From Streptomyces sp. NBC_00557 (GTDB lineage Bacteria; Actinomycetota; Actinomycetes; Streptomycetales; Streptomycetaceae), in the NCBI RefSeq assembly GCF_036345995.1, contig NZ_CP107796.1:3720001-3784000 (forward strand): a stretch of 64,000 bases of DNA, in the 5' to 3' direction. The position numbers were made by a program, and so were the translations under genes. The notes under the pieces were generated by a model. The model was given only the letters and a program-made list of their open reading frames with translations. It did not search any database and was not told the origin of the DNA. Shown here in pieces: positions 16,944 through 27,322 of the stretch (its first letter is position 1; each line of letters opens with the position of its first letter).

Positions 16944-17759
16944 GTGGAAAACCACTCCTTGCCCCGCGCGGCAGCCTTCTTCGATCTGGACAAGACGGTC
17001 ATTGCGAAGTCCAGCACGCTCACCTTCGGCAAGTCCTTCTACCAAGGCGGCCTGATCAGCCGCAGGGCCGCGCTGCGCACCGCATACGCCCAGTTCGTCT
17101 TCCTGGTCGGCGGCCTGGACCACGACCAGATGGAGCGCATGCGCGAGTACCTGTCGACGCTGGTCCGCGGCTGGAACGTGCAGCAGGTGCGGCAGATCGT
17201 CGCCGAGACCCTGCACGACCTGATCGACCCGATCATCTACGACGAGGCCGCCTCCCTCATCGAGGAGCACCACGCGGCCGGCCGGGACGTGGTGATCGTG
17301 TCCACCTCGGGCGCCGAGGTGGTCGAACCGATCGGCGAACTGCTGGGCGCGGACCGGGTCGTGGCCACGCGCATGGTCGTCGGCGCGGACGGCTGCTTCA
17401 CCGGGGAGGTGGAGTACTACGCCTACGGACCGACCAAGGCCGAGGCGATCCGGGAACTGGCCGTGTCCGAGGGCTACGACCTCGACCGCTGCTACGCCTA
17501 CAGCGACTCGGCGACCGATCTGCCCATGCTCCAGACCGTCGGGCACCCGCACGCGGTGAACCCGGACCGCACGCTGCGCCGCGAGGCACTCGCGCGCGGG
17601 TGGCCGGTTCTGGAGTTCCGCCGGCCGGTCCCGCTGAAGAAGCGGCTGCCCGCGTTCTCCGTGCCGCCCCGCCCCGCGCTGGTCGCGGCGGCCATAACGG
17701 CGGCGGCCGCGACCGCGGGCCTCGTCTGGTACGCCAGCCGGCGCCGGAGCACCGCCTGA
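16944..17759 (+). CDS. HAD-superfamily IB hydrolase (SerB-like), differentiation-associated
   Basis: About 271 residues. HAD motifs: AAAFFDLDKTVIAKSS (DxD nucleophile), VIVSTSGA (motif II), and YAYSDSATDLPML (motif IV). These fit a phosphoserine-phosphatase-like phosphohydrolase of subfamily IB. A C-terminal hydrophobic helix (ALVAAAITAAAATAGLVWYA) followed by Arg residues suggests membrane anchoring. GTG 16944 is chosen as a leaderless start; ATG 16932 would add MLRG. The substrate is unknown. It lies between the 6C RNA and an intergenic region with a possible small RNA. Confidence 0.88.
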   Translation: MENHSLPRAAAFFDLDKTVIAKSSTLTFGKSFYQGGLISRRAALRTAYAQFVFLVGGLDHDQMERMREYLSTLVRGWNVQQVRQIVAETLHDLIDPIIYDEAASLIEEHHAAGRDVVIVSTSGAEVVEPIGELLGADRVVATRMVVGADGCFTGEVEYYAYGPTKAEAIRELAVSEGYDLDRCYAYSDSATDLPMLQTVGHPHAVNPDRTLRREALARGWPVLEFRRPVPLKKRLPAFSVPPRPALVAAAITAAAATAGLVWYASRRRSTA

Positions 17760-17789
17760 GCGGGCGCACTCCCTGGAAGGACGCCCGAT

Positions 17790-18060
17790 TCACCCCCGTT
17801 TGAACCTGAAAGTAAAGAACGGCAGACAGGGCTTCCGCTTCTTCCCGGCTCGCGGTACAAAAGCCTTAGGCCCGCGAGACCACAGGACATCCGAGAGGAT
17901 CCCCTACCACTACGCAGTGGCCCCACGGACCCCGCATGGACACCGGGCACCCACGCGACGTCGACCCGTCGATTACGGGCCAGCCGCACCAGGTGACGGG
18001 CAAAGTCCCCGACCTGATGGGCGTATATCGAGGACGCATGGTAACTCGGTGAACATGCCA
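17790..18060. ncRNA. Possible small RNA region (6S-like RNA locus by position)
   Basis: There is no coding signal in these 270 bases. The region is rich in short hairpins, for example CTCGCGG...CCGCGAG (about 17851/17874), CCACT...AGTGG (about 17909) and CCCGT...ACGGG (about 17969). A TATACG -10-like box lies on the minus strand at 18022-18027. From memory, the equivalent S. coelicolor gap between the HAD gene and the next oxidoreductase-like gene is where the 6S-like RNA scr3559 was reported. Strand and ends cannot be fixed by eye. This is a positional inference, not a sequence match. Confidence 0.35.
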
Positions 18061-18088
18061 GCGGCGGTACGAGAACTCGTACCGCCGC
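18061..18088 (-). terminator. Hairpin downstream of the Fic-like gene
   Basis: A perfect 13-bp inverted repeat (18061-18073 and 18076-18088) located 33 bases past the stop of the minus-strand gene ending at 18121. No clear T run; probable terminator. Confidence 0.6.
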
Positions 18089-18120
18089 AACCCATGTCCG
18101 GGGCCGTTCCGGGCGTCCCC

Positions 18121-18945
18121 TCAGGCCGCGCCGCGCTGCAGCGCCTCGCACACGGCCGTCGACTCGCGCGCGCCCAGTTCGACCGCCCTGCCGCAGTGCG
18201 CGATCCAGGCCGCCATGCCCTCGGGGGTGCCGGAGACGTATCCCTCCAGCGCGGCCAGATAGGCGGCGCGGCCCAGCTCGGCGTGGCCGACCTCGGCTGG
18301 GCAGATCGCCTTCGGGTCCAGGCCGCTGCCGATCAGCACGATCCGCTCCGCAGCGCGCGCGACCAGCCCGTTGTGGGACACGAAGGGCCGCAGCGCGAGC
18401 AGCTCGCCGTGCACCACGGCCGCCGTCACCAGCGCCGGAGCCGACGTCCCGGCGATGATCAGGCCGGCGAGCCCCTCAAGCCGCCCGGAGACCTCCCCGG
18501 CGTCCGGCAGCGGCAGTTCGACCAGCGGCTCGTCCACCGGCTCGCCGGCCTGGCGCGGCCTGCCCACCTCGTCGCCCTGGACCGCCGCGGCCACCACGTG
18601 CAGCCGGGCCAGCACCCTGAGGGGCGACTGCCGCCAGATGGACAGCAGCTGTCCGGCCTCCGCCGACAGCCTGAGCGCGGCGCCCATGACGCGCGCCTGA
18701 GCGTCGCCGCCGAAGTCGGTGCGCCGCCGCACCTCCTCCAGGGCCCAGTCGGCGCCGGACAGCGCCGCGGAGCCGCGGGCGCCGCGCAACGCCGCCTCGG
18801 AGGTGATCTCGGGGCTGCGCCGCCGCATGATCCGGTGCCCGTAGACCCGGTCCACGGCCTTGCGCACGGACTCCACGGATTCGGCCACTCCGGGCAGCGA
18901 GCCCAGGGTCGCGAGCGGGTCGGCGTTCGCGCCAGTCGTACTCAT
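18121..18945 (-). CDS. Degenerate Fic-like protein (often annotated oxidoreductase)
   Basis: A 274-residue soluble, mostly helical protein. Near the C-terminus it reads LRPFVSHNGLVARAAERIVLI, which aligns by eye with the Fic active-site motif HPFxxGNGRxxR but lacks the catalytic His and one Arg; upstream helices also resemble a Fic fold. This suggests a Fic relative without normal AMP-transferase chemistry (inference). It equals the conserved neighbour of the SerB-like gene in mycobacteria. ATG 18945 lies 7 bases after TAGGGT, so the message is probably leaderless. Confidence 0.75.
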   Translation of the reverse strand: MSTTGANADPLATLGSLPGVAESVESVRKAVDRVYGHRIMRRRSPEITSEAALRGARGSAALSGADWALEEVRRRTDFGGDAQARVMGAALRLSAEAGQLLSIWRQSPLRVLARLHVVAAAVQGDEVGRPRQAGEPVDEPLVELPLPDAGEVSGRLEGLAGLIIAGTSAPALVTAAVVHGELLALRPFVSHNGLVARAAERIVLIGSGLDPKAICPAEVGHAELGRAAYLAALEGYVSGTPEGMAAWIAHCGRAVELGARESTAVCEALQRGAA

Positions 18946-18952
18946 GAGTACG

Positions 18953-18958
18953 ACCCTA
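18953..18958 (-). promoter_or_regulatory. -10 box (TAGGGT) for a leaderless message
   Basis: On the minus strand TAGGGT is followed by 7 bases and then ATG 18945. No ribosome binding site is present between them. Confidence 0.6.
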
Positions 18959-19046
18959 CGCACCCCATGGGCCGACCCCTCGAAGGAGTGGTCTTCTTCA
19001 CCCCCTTCCTGCACGGACAGCCATCACGTGACTACGCTTGGTGAAC

Positions 19047-20039
19047 ATGAAAATTGCTTTCGTCGGGAAGGGCGGCAGCGGCAAGACCACGCTCTCCTCC
19101 CTCTTCATCCGCCATCTCGCGGCCGCCGGCGCCCCGGTGGTCGCCATCGACGCGGACATCAACCAGCACCTCGGTCCCGCGCTCGGCCTCGACGAGGCGG
19201 AGGCCGCCGCACTGCCCGCCATGGGCGAGCGGCTGGGGCTGATCAAGGAGTACCTGCGCGGGAGCAACCCGCGCATTCCCTCCCCCGCCCAGATGATCAA
19301 GACGACTCCGCCCGGCGAGGGGTCGCGGCTGGTCCGGGTGCGGGAGCCGAATCCGGTCTACGACGCCTGTGCGCGGCCGGTGGAACTCGACGGCGGCGCC
19401 GTCCGTTTGATGGTCACCGGCCCCTTCACGGACGCCGACCTGGGGGTCGCCTGCTACCACTCCAAGACGGGAGCGGTGGAGCTGTTCCTGAACCACCTCG
19501 TCGACGGCCCCGACGAGTACGTCGTGGTCGACATGACGGCCGGTTCGGACTCCTTCGCCTCCGGCATGTTCACCCGCTTCGACATGACGTTCCTCGTCGC
19601 CGAACCGACCCGGAAGGGGGTCTCCGTCTACCGCCAGTACAAGGAGTACGCCCGCGACTTCGGCGTCGCCCTGAAGGTCGTCGGCAACAAGGTCCAGGAA
19701 CAGGACGACATCGACTTCCTGCGCGCGGAGGTCGGGGACGACCTGCTGGTGACCGTCGGCCGCTCGGACTGGGTGCGCGCCATGGAGAAGGGCAGGCCGC
19801 CCCGGTTCGACCTTCTGGAGGAGGCCAACGCCCGCGCTCTGCACTCCCTGCGGGCCGCCGCGGACGCCACGTACGAACACCGCGACTGGGAGCGCTACAC
19901 CCGGCAGATGGTGCACTTCCACCTGAAGAACGCCGAGGCGTGGGGCAACGAACGCACCGGGGCCGACCTGGCGGCCCAGGTCGACCCCGGGTTCGTACTC
20001 GGCGAAACCCTCGGTGCACACGCCACAACGACGGTGTGA
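19047..20039 (+). CDS. CooC/MinD-type P-loop ATPase
   Basis: A 330-residue protein beginning MKIAFVGKGGSGKTTLSSLF, a deviant Walker A with the signature Lys of the MinD/NifH/CooC class. Then follow VVAIDADINQHLGPALGLDE and YVVVDMTAGSDSFASG, with FLVAEPTRKGVSVYRQYKEYA. This class inserts metal centres or positions partners using ATP-driven dimerisation; the client here is unknown. ATG 19047 lies 8 bases after TACGCT, so the message may be leaderless; a GTG two codons upstream is an alternative. Divergent from the Fic-like gene. Confidence 0.85.
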   Translation: MKIAFVGKGGSGKTTLSSLFIRHLAAAGAPVVAIDADINQHLGPALGLDEAEAAALPAMGERLGLIKEYLRGSNPRIPSPAQMIKTTPPGEGSRLVRVREPNPVYDACARPVELDGGAVRLMVTGPFTDADLGVACYHSKTGAVELFLNHLVDGPDEYVVVDMTAGSDSFASGMFTRFDMTFLVAEPTRKGVSVYRQYKEYARDFGVALKVVGNKVQEQDDIDFLRAEVGDDLLVTVGRSDWVRAMEKGRPPRFDLLEEANARALHSLRAAADATYEHRDWERYTRQMVHFHLKNAEAWGNERTGADLAAQVDPGFVLGETLGAHATTTV

Positions 20040-20109
20040 CGGCCGCCGTTTGACGTCATCTGCGGCCGGCGCGTGCCCCCACGGCTCACGGGCCGGCTCG
20101 TGCGGGCGT

Positions 20110-21399
20110 CTACGGCCTGACCGCCGGCGCCCCGGGCACGCCCTTCGGCGCAGGGGCCGGGCGGCCGGAGAGGAAGGACGCCCAGCCCTGCCTGGGGGCC
20201 TCGCCCACCTGGAGGGTGCGCAGTTTCTCCAGCACCCGTGGATCCTGGGCGTCCAGCCAGTCGACCAGCTGATGGAAGGAGACACAGCGCACGTCGGGCT
20301 TGTAGCAGACCTCCTTCACCGTCTCCTCGACGGCGCGCATGTACGTGCCGCCGTTCCAGGACTCGAAGCGGTTGCCGATGATCAGCGGCGCGCGGTTGCC
20401 GTCGTAGGCCCGGTAGAAGCCCTTGACGAGGCCGTCGCGCATCTGGTCGCCCCAGTAGCGGAACCTGTCCGGGTCGCCCTGGGTCCGGGTGCCGGACTGG
20501 TTGACCATGAAGTTGTAGTCCATGGTCACCTGCTCGTAGATGTGCCCGGGGAACGGCACGAGCTGCATCGACAGGTCCCACAGGCCTTGCTTCTTCCCGG
20601 GCCAGACCTGCTTGTTCACCCCGCTGGAGTCGTACCGGAAGCCCAGCTCGCGGGCCGCTTTGACGAAGTTCTTCCGTCCCTCCAGGCAGGGGGTGCGGGC
20701 GCCGATCAGCTCCTTGTCGTAATCGAAGGGCAGCGGTGCCGACTTCGTCATGCCGGTGTTGGTCTTCCAGGACTTCACGAACTGCTTGGCCTGGGCGATC
20801 TCGCTCTTCCACTCGTCCACCGACCAGGTGCCCACTCCGCCGTCGGGCCCGCAGAAGTGGCCGTTGAAGTGGGTGCCGATCTCGTTGCCCTCCAGCCAGG
20901 CCAGCCGCGCCTGCTCGACGGTGTCGGCGATCCCCTTCTCGTCGTTGAAGCCGATGTCGGAGCTGCCGGGCGAGTGCCGGGGCGGCTTGTACAGGTCGCG
21001 CTTCTCCTTCGGCAGCAGGTACACGCCGCTGAGGAAGTACGTCATGGTCGCGTGGTTCTCCCTGGCGACCTGACGAAAGCGCGAGAACAGCTTCTGGCTG
21101 TCCTCGCCCGCGCCGTCCCAGGAGAACACCACGAACTGCGGCGGCTTCTGACCCGGCCTCAGCCGCTCGGGCCTGGGCAGATGGGGCTGCGAGCCGGTGT
21201 ACGCGGTGGATCCGTCGCCGATCAGCCGAAGCACGCTGCCCGGCGCCGGCGCCCCCTGCTGCGGGCCGGGCGCGGCCTGCTTCGCACCATGAGAACCGTG
21301 GGAGGGCGAGGTGTGGGAGCCGGTCGCGCAACCGGCGAGCGGCGAGGCACAGGCCGCGGCGGCCAAGACGCCGACGGCGATCCTCTGGGTGGCGGCCAT
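20110..21399 (-). CDS. Secreted polysaccharide-deacetylase-like lipoprotein
   Basis: A 429-residue protein with a lipoprotein signal (MAATQRIAVGVLAAAACASPLAGC). After a Ser/Gly/His/Pro-rich linker comes a NodB-like domain: FVVFSWDGAGED (equivalent of the TFDDG motif), then GNEIGTHFNGHFCG, which supplies the HxxxH metal ligands, and later TPCLEGRKNF and FRYDSSG. It probably removes acetyl groups from a cell-wall polysaccharide, though several motif positions differ from classical deacetylases. ATG 21399 has AGAAGGTGG upstream. Convergent with the CooC-like gene and divergent from acsA. Confidence 0.85.
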   Translation of the reverse strand: MAATQRIAVGVLAAAACASPLAGCATGSHTSPSHGSHGAKQAAPGPQQGAPAPGSVLRLIGDGSTAYTGSQPHLPRPERLRPGQKPPQFVVFSWDGAGEDSQKLFSRFRQVARENHATMTYFLSGVYLLPKEKRDLYKPPRHSPGSSDIGFNDEKGIADTVEQARLAWLEGNEIGTHFNGHFCGPDGGVGTWSVDEWKSEIAQAKQFVKSWKTNTGMTKSAPLPFDYDKELIGARTPCLEGRKNFVKAARELGFRYDSSGVNKQVWPGKKQGLWDLSMQLVPFPGHIYEQVTMDYNFMVNQSGTRTQGDPDRFRYWGDQMRDGLVKGFYRAYDGNRAPLIIGNRFESWNGGTYMRAVEETVKEVCYKPDVRCVSFHQLVDWLDAQDPRVLEKLRTLQVGEAPRQGWASFLSGRPAPAPKGVPGAPAVRP

Positions 21400-21728
21400 C
21401 TTCTCACCACCTTCTTCCTTCTCTCTGGCAATCGCTGACGTGTGCCGTTTTCTGGTGATGTGCCGGGCTTGCACCGACAGCGCCGCCAAGGTCGCACGAG
21501 ACCGAGAAGGAATTAGTACGACAAGCCGATCAAACGATTACTTCACTCATGCGAGGGATCGGCTGGGCTGTCCACCGCGGAACGCCGTGCCCGACTGCCG
21601 CCGCCAGGGGGCCGACCAGCCCCACCAATAGGTCTAAACCAATTTTCCGGCGACCCTTGTCATCGGACCCCCGCGTCTGATGAGCTGTGGCCCGGGACAC
21701 AACGGACACCCTTCGAGAGGGAGATGTC

Positions 21729-23684
<1,956 letters not shown>

Positions 23685-23701
23685 GCGCGACGGCGGCACG
23701 A

Positions 23702-23735
23702 GGGCGCCCGGTGCCACCACCGGGCGCCCCTTTTC
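23702..23735 (+). terminator. Intrinsic terminator of acsA
   Basis: A perfect 12-bp stem (23702-23713 and 23718-23729), 4-base loop, followed by CTTTTCGTT. It starts 18 bases after the acsA stop. Confidence 0.9.
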
Positions 23736-23872
23736 GTTCGCATCCCTAACGTTCTGTGTCAAAGACTGGTAAAGTGGCGGGCTCAGGGTGTGCCGGGAAG
23801 TCTGGTCGGCGACGCCGTCGGCGACCGTGCGCGACGGCGTGATCATCGCCGTACGACCCGGAGGTCCCCGCC

Positions 23873-25312
23873 GTGGCCGCACCCCGCACCCGCACCCCCC
23901 GCAAGGCCTTCGGACGCCTGTCGCTGCCCGAGCGCGCCTTCGTCGCGGACGCGCTGCGGACCGAGACCGTCGGCGGCGTCCTGCTGCTCCTCGCCGCCGT
24001 GGCGGCGCTGATCTGGGCGAACATCCCGGGCCTGCACGACAGCTACGAGTCCGTCAGCCACTTCCGCCTCGGCCCGGGCACGCTCGGCCTGCACCTGTCC
24101 CTGGCGCACTGGGCCGCCGACGGCCTGCTCACGGTGTTCTTCTTCGTCGCCGGCATCGAGCTCAAGCGCGAACTGGTCGCCGGCGACCTGCGCGACCCCG
24201 CGGCAGCCGCCCTGCCCGTGGTGGCCGCGCTGTGCGGGATGGCCGTACCGGCGCTCGTCTACACGGTCACCAACCTCACCGGAAACGGCTCGGCACAGGG
24301 CTGGGCGGTGCCCACCGCCACCGACATCGCGTTCGCCCTCGCCGTCCTCGCGGTGATCGGCACCTCCCTGCCCAGCTCGCTGCGGGCCTTCCTGCTCACC
24401 CTCGCTGTGGTCGACGACCTCTTCGCGATCCTGATCATCGCGGTCTTCTTCACCGGCGGTCTGGACTACACCGCGCTCGGCGGGGCCGTCGCCGGGCTGG
24501 TCGTGTTCTGGCTGCTGCTGCGCAAGGGCGTCCGCGGCTGGTACGTGTACCTTCCGCTCGCCGTGGTGATCTGGGCGCTGATGCACCACAGCGGCGTGCA
24601 CGCCACCATCGCCGGCGTGGCGATGGGCCTGATGCTGCGCTGCACCACCCGGGAGGGTGAGCGGCGCTCGCCCGGCGAGCACGTCGAGCACCTGGTGCGG
24701 CCCTTCTCCGCCGGGTTCGCCGTGCCCGTGTTCGCGCTGTTCAGCGCGGGGGTCGCCGTCACGGGCGGGACGCTCGGGGACGTGTTCGGCAGGCCGCAGA
24801 CGCTGGGTGTGGTGCTGGGGCTCGTGCTCGGCAAGACGATCGGCATCTTCGGCGGCGCCTGGCTGGCCGTCCGCTTCACCCGCGCCTCCCTCAGCGAGGA
24901 CCTCGCCTGGGCGGACGTCTTCGCGGTGGCCTGCCTCGCCGGCATCGGCTTCACCGTCTCCCTGCTCATCGGCGAACTCGCCTTCGCCGGGGACGCCGTC
25001 CTCACCGACGAGGTCAAGGCGTCCGTCCTCGTCGGCTCGCTCGTCGCGGCGACGTGCGCCACGGTGCTGCTGAAGATACGCAACGCCAAGTACCGCAGGC
25101 TGTGCGAGGAGGAGGAGCGCGACGAGGACCGCGACGGCATCCCGGACGTCTACGAGCAGGACGACCCCGCCTACCACCTGCGGATGGCCGAGATCCACGA
25201 GCGCAAGGCCGCCGAACACCGCCGTATCGCCGCCGGGAAGGCCGCGCCGGCGCGCCACGGGCTTCAGGAAGTGCCGGGCGGGGCAGGCGAGGAGGACGAC
25301 CGTCCGGCATGA
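23873..25312 (+). CDS. nhaA: Na+/H+ antiporter NhaA
   Basis: A 479-residue, about 12-TM antiporter that exchanges internal Na+ for external protons. Functional Asp residues are present in PTATDIAFALAV and LAVVDDLFAILII. The N-terminal segment FFFVAGIELKRELVAGDL is typical. A hydrophilic C-terminal tail (RLCEEEERDEDRDGIPDVYEQDDPAYHLRMAEIHERKAAEHRRIAAGK) is a streptomycete-style extension with an acidic DxDxDG-like stretch that could bind Ca2+ (inference). GTG 23873 has GGAGG at proper spacing. Confidence 0.95.
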   Translation: MAAPRTRTPRKAFGRLSLPERAFVADALRTETVGGVLLLLAAVAALIWANIPGLHDSYESVSHFRLGPGTLGLHLSLAHWAADGLLTVFFFVAGIELKRELVAGDLRDPAAAALPVVAALCGMAVPALVYTVTNLTGNGSAQGWAVPTATDIAFALAVLAVIGTSLPSSLRAFLLTLAVVDDLFAILIIAVFFTGGLDYTALGGAVAGLVVFWLLLRKGVRGWYVYLPLAVVIWALMHHSGVHATIAGVAMGLMLRCTTREGERRSPGEHVEHLVRPFSAGFAVPVFALFSAGVAVTGGTLGDVFGRPQTLGVVLGLVLGKTIGIFGGAWLAVRFTRASLSEDLAWADVFAVACLAGIGFTVSLLIGELAFAGDAVLTDEVKASVLVGSLVAATCATVLLKIRNAKYRRLCEEEERDEDRDGIPDVYEQDDPAYHLRMAEIHERKAAEHRRIAAGKAAPARHGLQEVPGGAGEEDDRPA

Positions 25313-25456
25313 TCTGACGAGACGGTACAAAACAAGACGGCCACACCGGCGGGCCGCCGGCCAGTACGACGTCATGCGCACGACGCCGCGCGCACGACGT
25401 CACGACGGCACGGCACCGGCACGCCGCGGCACAACAGACCTCTGAGGGAGAACGCG

Positions 25457-25945
25457 ATGAGCGCACCCGACGGCAGCCCGGTCGGCGCCGAACGCAGCAT
25501 CGGCCAGCTGTTCGCCTCGGCTACGACCGAATTGTCGGCGCTGGTGCACGACGAGATCGCCCTGGCCAAGGCCCAGCTGAAGCAGGACGTCAAGCGCGGC
25601 GCGACCAGCGGCGGCGCGTTCACGGCGGCCCTCGTGCTGCTCGTCTTCTCGCTCCCGATGCTCAACTTCGCCCTCGCCTACGGCATCCGGACCTGGAGCG
25701 GCTGGAACCTGGCGATCTGCTTCGTGCTGTCCTTCGCCGCGAACGTGCTCGTCGCCGGCCTCCTCGCCCTGACCGGCATGGTGTTCGCGAAGAAGGCCAA
25801 GAAGGGCAAGGGCCCGCAGAAGGTGGCCGCCTCGATGAAGGAGACGGCGAACGTCCTGCAGCACGCCAAGCCGCACCCGCGCGCGGAACGTCCCGAGGAC
25901 CGGGCCCCCGCGGCCATCGAGGCTGTGGCACGCTCACAGTCATGA
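25457..25945 (+). CDS. Phage holin family / actinobacterial holin-X protein (DUF1469)
   Basis: A 162-residue protein with a cytoplasmic amphipathic N-terminus (SIGQLFASATTELSALVHDEIALAKAQLKQD) and two TM helices (about residues 53-75 and 85-108), then a Lys/Pro-rich tail. This is the Holin_X/DUF1469 pattern; despite the name, chromosomal copies are envelope proteins of unknown role. ATG 25457 follows GAGGGAGA. The stop overlaps the start of the next gene by 4 bases (ATGA), so the two are cotranslated. Confidence 0.85.
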   Translation: MSAPDGSPVGAERSIGQLFASATTELSALVHDEIALAKAQLKQDVKRGATSGGAFTAALVLLVFSLPMLNFALAYGIRTWSGWNLAICFVLSFAANVLVAGLLALTGMVFAKKAKKGKGPQKVAASMKETANVLQHAKPHPRAERPEDRAPAAIEAVARSQS

Positions 25946-26862
25946 CGGAACCCGCTCCCTCGGCCGTACGGATCGAAGGTCCCTGGCTGCACAGGGACGT
26001 CGCCGCCAACGGCGCCCGCTTCCACATCGCCGAGCTCGGCGACGGCCCGCTGGTGCTGCTGCTGCACGGCTTCCCGCAGTTCTGGTGGGCCTGGCGGCAC
26101 CAGCTGGTCGCGCTCGCGGACGCCGGCTACCGGGCGGTGGCGATGGACCTGCGGGGCGTCGGCGGCAGCGACCGCACGCCCCGCGGATACGACCCGGCGA
26201 ACCTCGCGCTCGACGTCACCGGCGTGATCCGCTCGCTCGGCGAGCCGGACGCGGCGGTGGTCGGCCACGACCTGGGCGGCTATCTGGCGTGGACGGCCGC
26301 GGCGATGCGGCCCAAGCTCGTCCGGCGGCTCGCCGTGGTGTCCATGCCGCATCCCCGGCGCTGGCGGGCGGCGATGCTGCGGGACGCCCGGCAGACGGCC
26401 GCCAACTCCTACATCTGGGGCTTCCAGCGGCCGTGGCTCCCGGAGCGTCAACTCACCGCGGACGGCGGCGCACTGGTGGGCCGGCTGATCCGGGACTGGT
26501 CCGGGCCGCGGCAGCCGGAGGACAAGACGCTGGAGACCTACCAGCGCGCCATGTGCATCCCGTCGACCGCCCACTGCGCGATCGAGCCGTACCGCTGGCT
26601 GGTGCGCTCGCTGGCCCGGCCCGACGGCATCCAGTTCAACCGACGGATGAAACGCCCGGTCCGGGTGCCCACGCTGCATCTGCACGGCTCGCTGGACCCG
26701 GTGACGCGCACGCGCAGCGCGGCCGGTTCGGGCGAGTACGTCGAAGCGCCGTACCGCTGGCGGCTGTTCGACGGCCTCGGTCACTTCCCGCACGAGGAGG
26801 ACCCGGCGGCGTTCTCCGCGGAACTGGTCAACTGGCTGAAGGACCCCGAGCCGGACCGGTGA
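25942..26862 (+). CDS. Alpha/beta hydrolase, epoxide-hydrolase-like
   Basis: A 306-residue hydrolase. LLLHGFPQFWWAWRHQL supplies the oxyanion HGFP motif. The nucleophile elbow VVGHDLGGYLAW has Asp instead of Ser, which is the arrangement of epoxide hydrolases and haloalkane dehalogenases. The C-terminal GLGHFPHEEDP supplies the catalytic His. This places it near EphE-type epoxide hydrolases, consistent with its position next to the holin-X gene as in mycobacteria. Translationally coupled (ATGA) to the upstream gene. Confidence 0.88.
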   Translation: MTEPAPSAVRIEGPWLHRDVAANGARFHIAELGDGPLVLLLHGFPQFWWAWRHQLVALADAGYRAVAMDLRGVGGSDRTPRGYDPANLALDVTGVIRSLGEPDAAVVGHDLGGYLAWTAAAMRPKLVRRLAVVSMPHPRRWRAAMLRDARQTAANSYIWGFQRPWLPERQLTADGGALVGRLIRDWSGPRQPEDKTLETYQRAMCIPSTAHCAIEPYRWLVRSLARPDGIQFNRRMKRPVRVPTLHLHGSLDPVTRTRSAAGSGEYVEAPYRWRLFDGLGHFPHEEDPAAFSAELVNWLKDPEPDR

Positions 26863-27322
26863 CCAACACGGGTGGCGACGCCCGCCGGTGAGCGACACCC
26901 GGAACCGGCGAAGTTCACCCGTACCGGTGACGTGTGCCGGTGACCGTGCGGTGACGGTTCGATGCGCGGAGTATCCGGTTCCTGAACAGGTGTCCCCCGA
27001 ACGGCCACATGCCTGCCGCATAGGCCAATTGGACGGCGCTCAGGCGGTTATCGACCTTCGGGCAGGGGCACACGTCCGGGTATGGGCTGGACGCACGACT
27101 ACAGTGACGCACCCCGCACCCGCCGCTCCGCCGCGGGTCTGAGCACGCCTCGGCGCGGCAACGCGCAACTCGCGGAAGGAGACCTCCGGGTGGGCATTCC
27201 GCGCATCCTGCGCCGCCGGGCGCGCTGGGTCTCGGTGCGTCTGCGTCACCCGCGCGGCTGAGCCCGCCGTCGACCGTCGCCCTTCCTGAGGAGAGGCCTC
27301 CCCAGGCCGCCGGGCGTACCGG
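26863..27322. other. Intergenic region with a possible tiny gene
   Basis: About 460 bases. The first 200 carry repeated CCGGTGA(C/G) elements and no open frame of note. A 59-codon frame from ATG 27082 to the stop at 27261 is listed separately. Confidence 0.45.
27082..27261 (+). CDS. Possible small basic protein or leader peptide
   Basis: An open frame of 59 codons beginning MGWTHDYSDAPRTRRSAAG and ending RILRRRARWVSVRLRHPRG. Within it, GGAAGGAGA lies 7 bases before an in-frame GTG (27190), which would make a 23-residue Arg-rich peptide. Ribosome binding evidence is better for the short form. The C-terminal Arg/Val/Leu pattern could be a leader peptide or membrane-active peptide. No homolog recognised. 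Confidence 0.35.
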   Translation: MGWTHDYSDAPRTRRSAAGLSTPRRGNAQLAEGDLRVGIPRILRRRARWVSVRLRHPRG

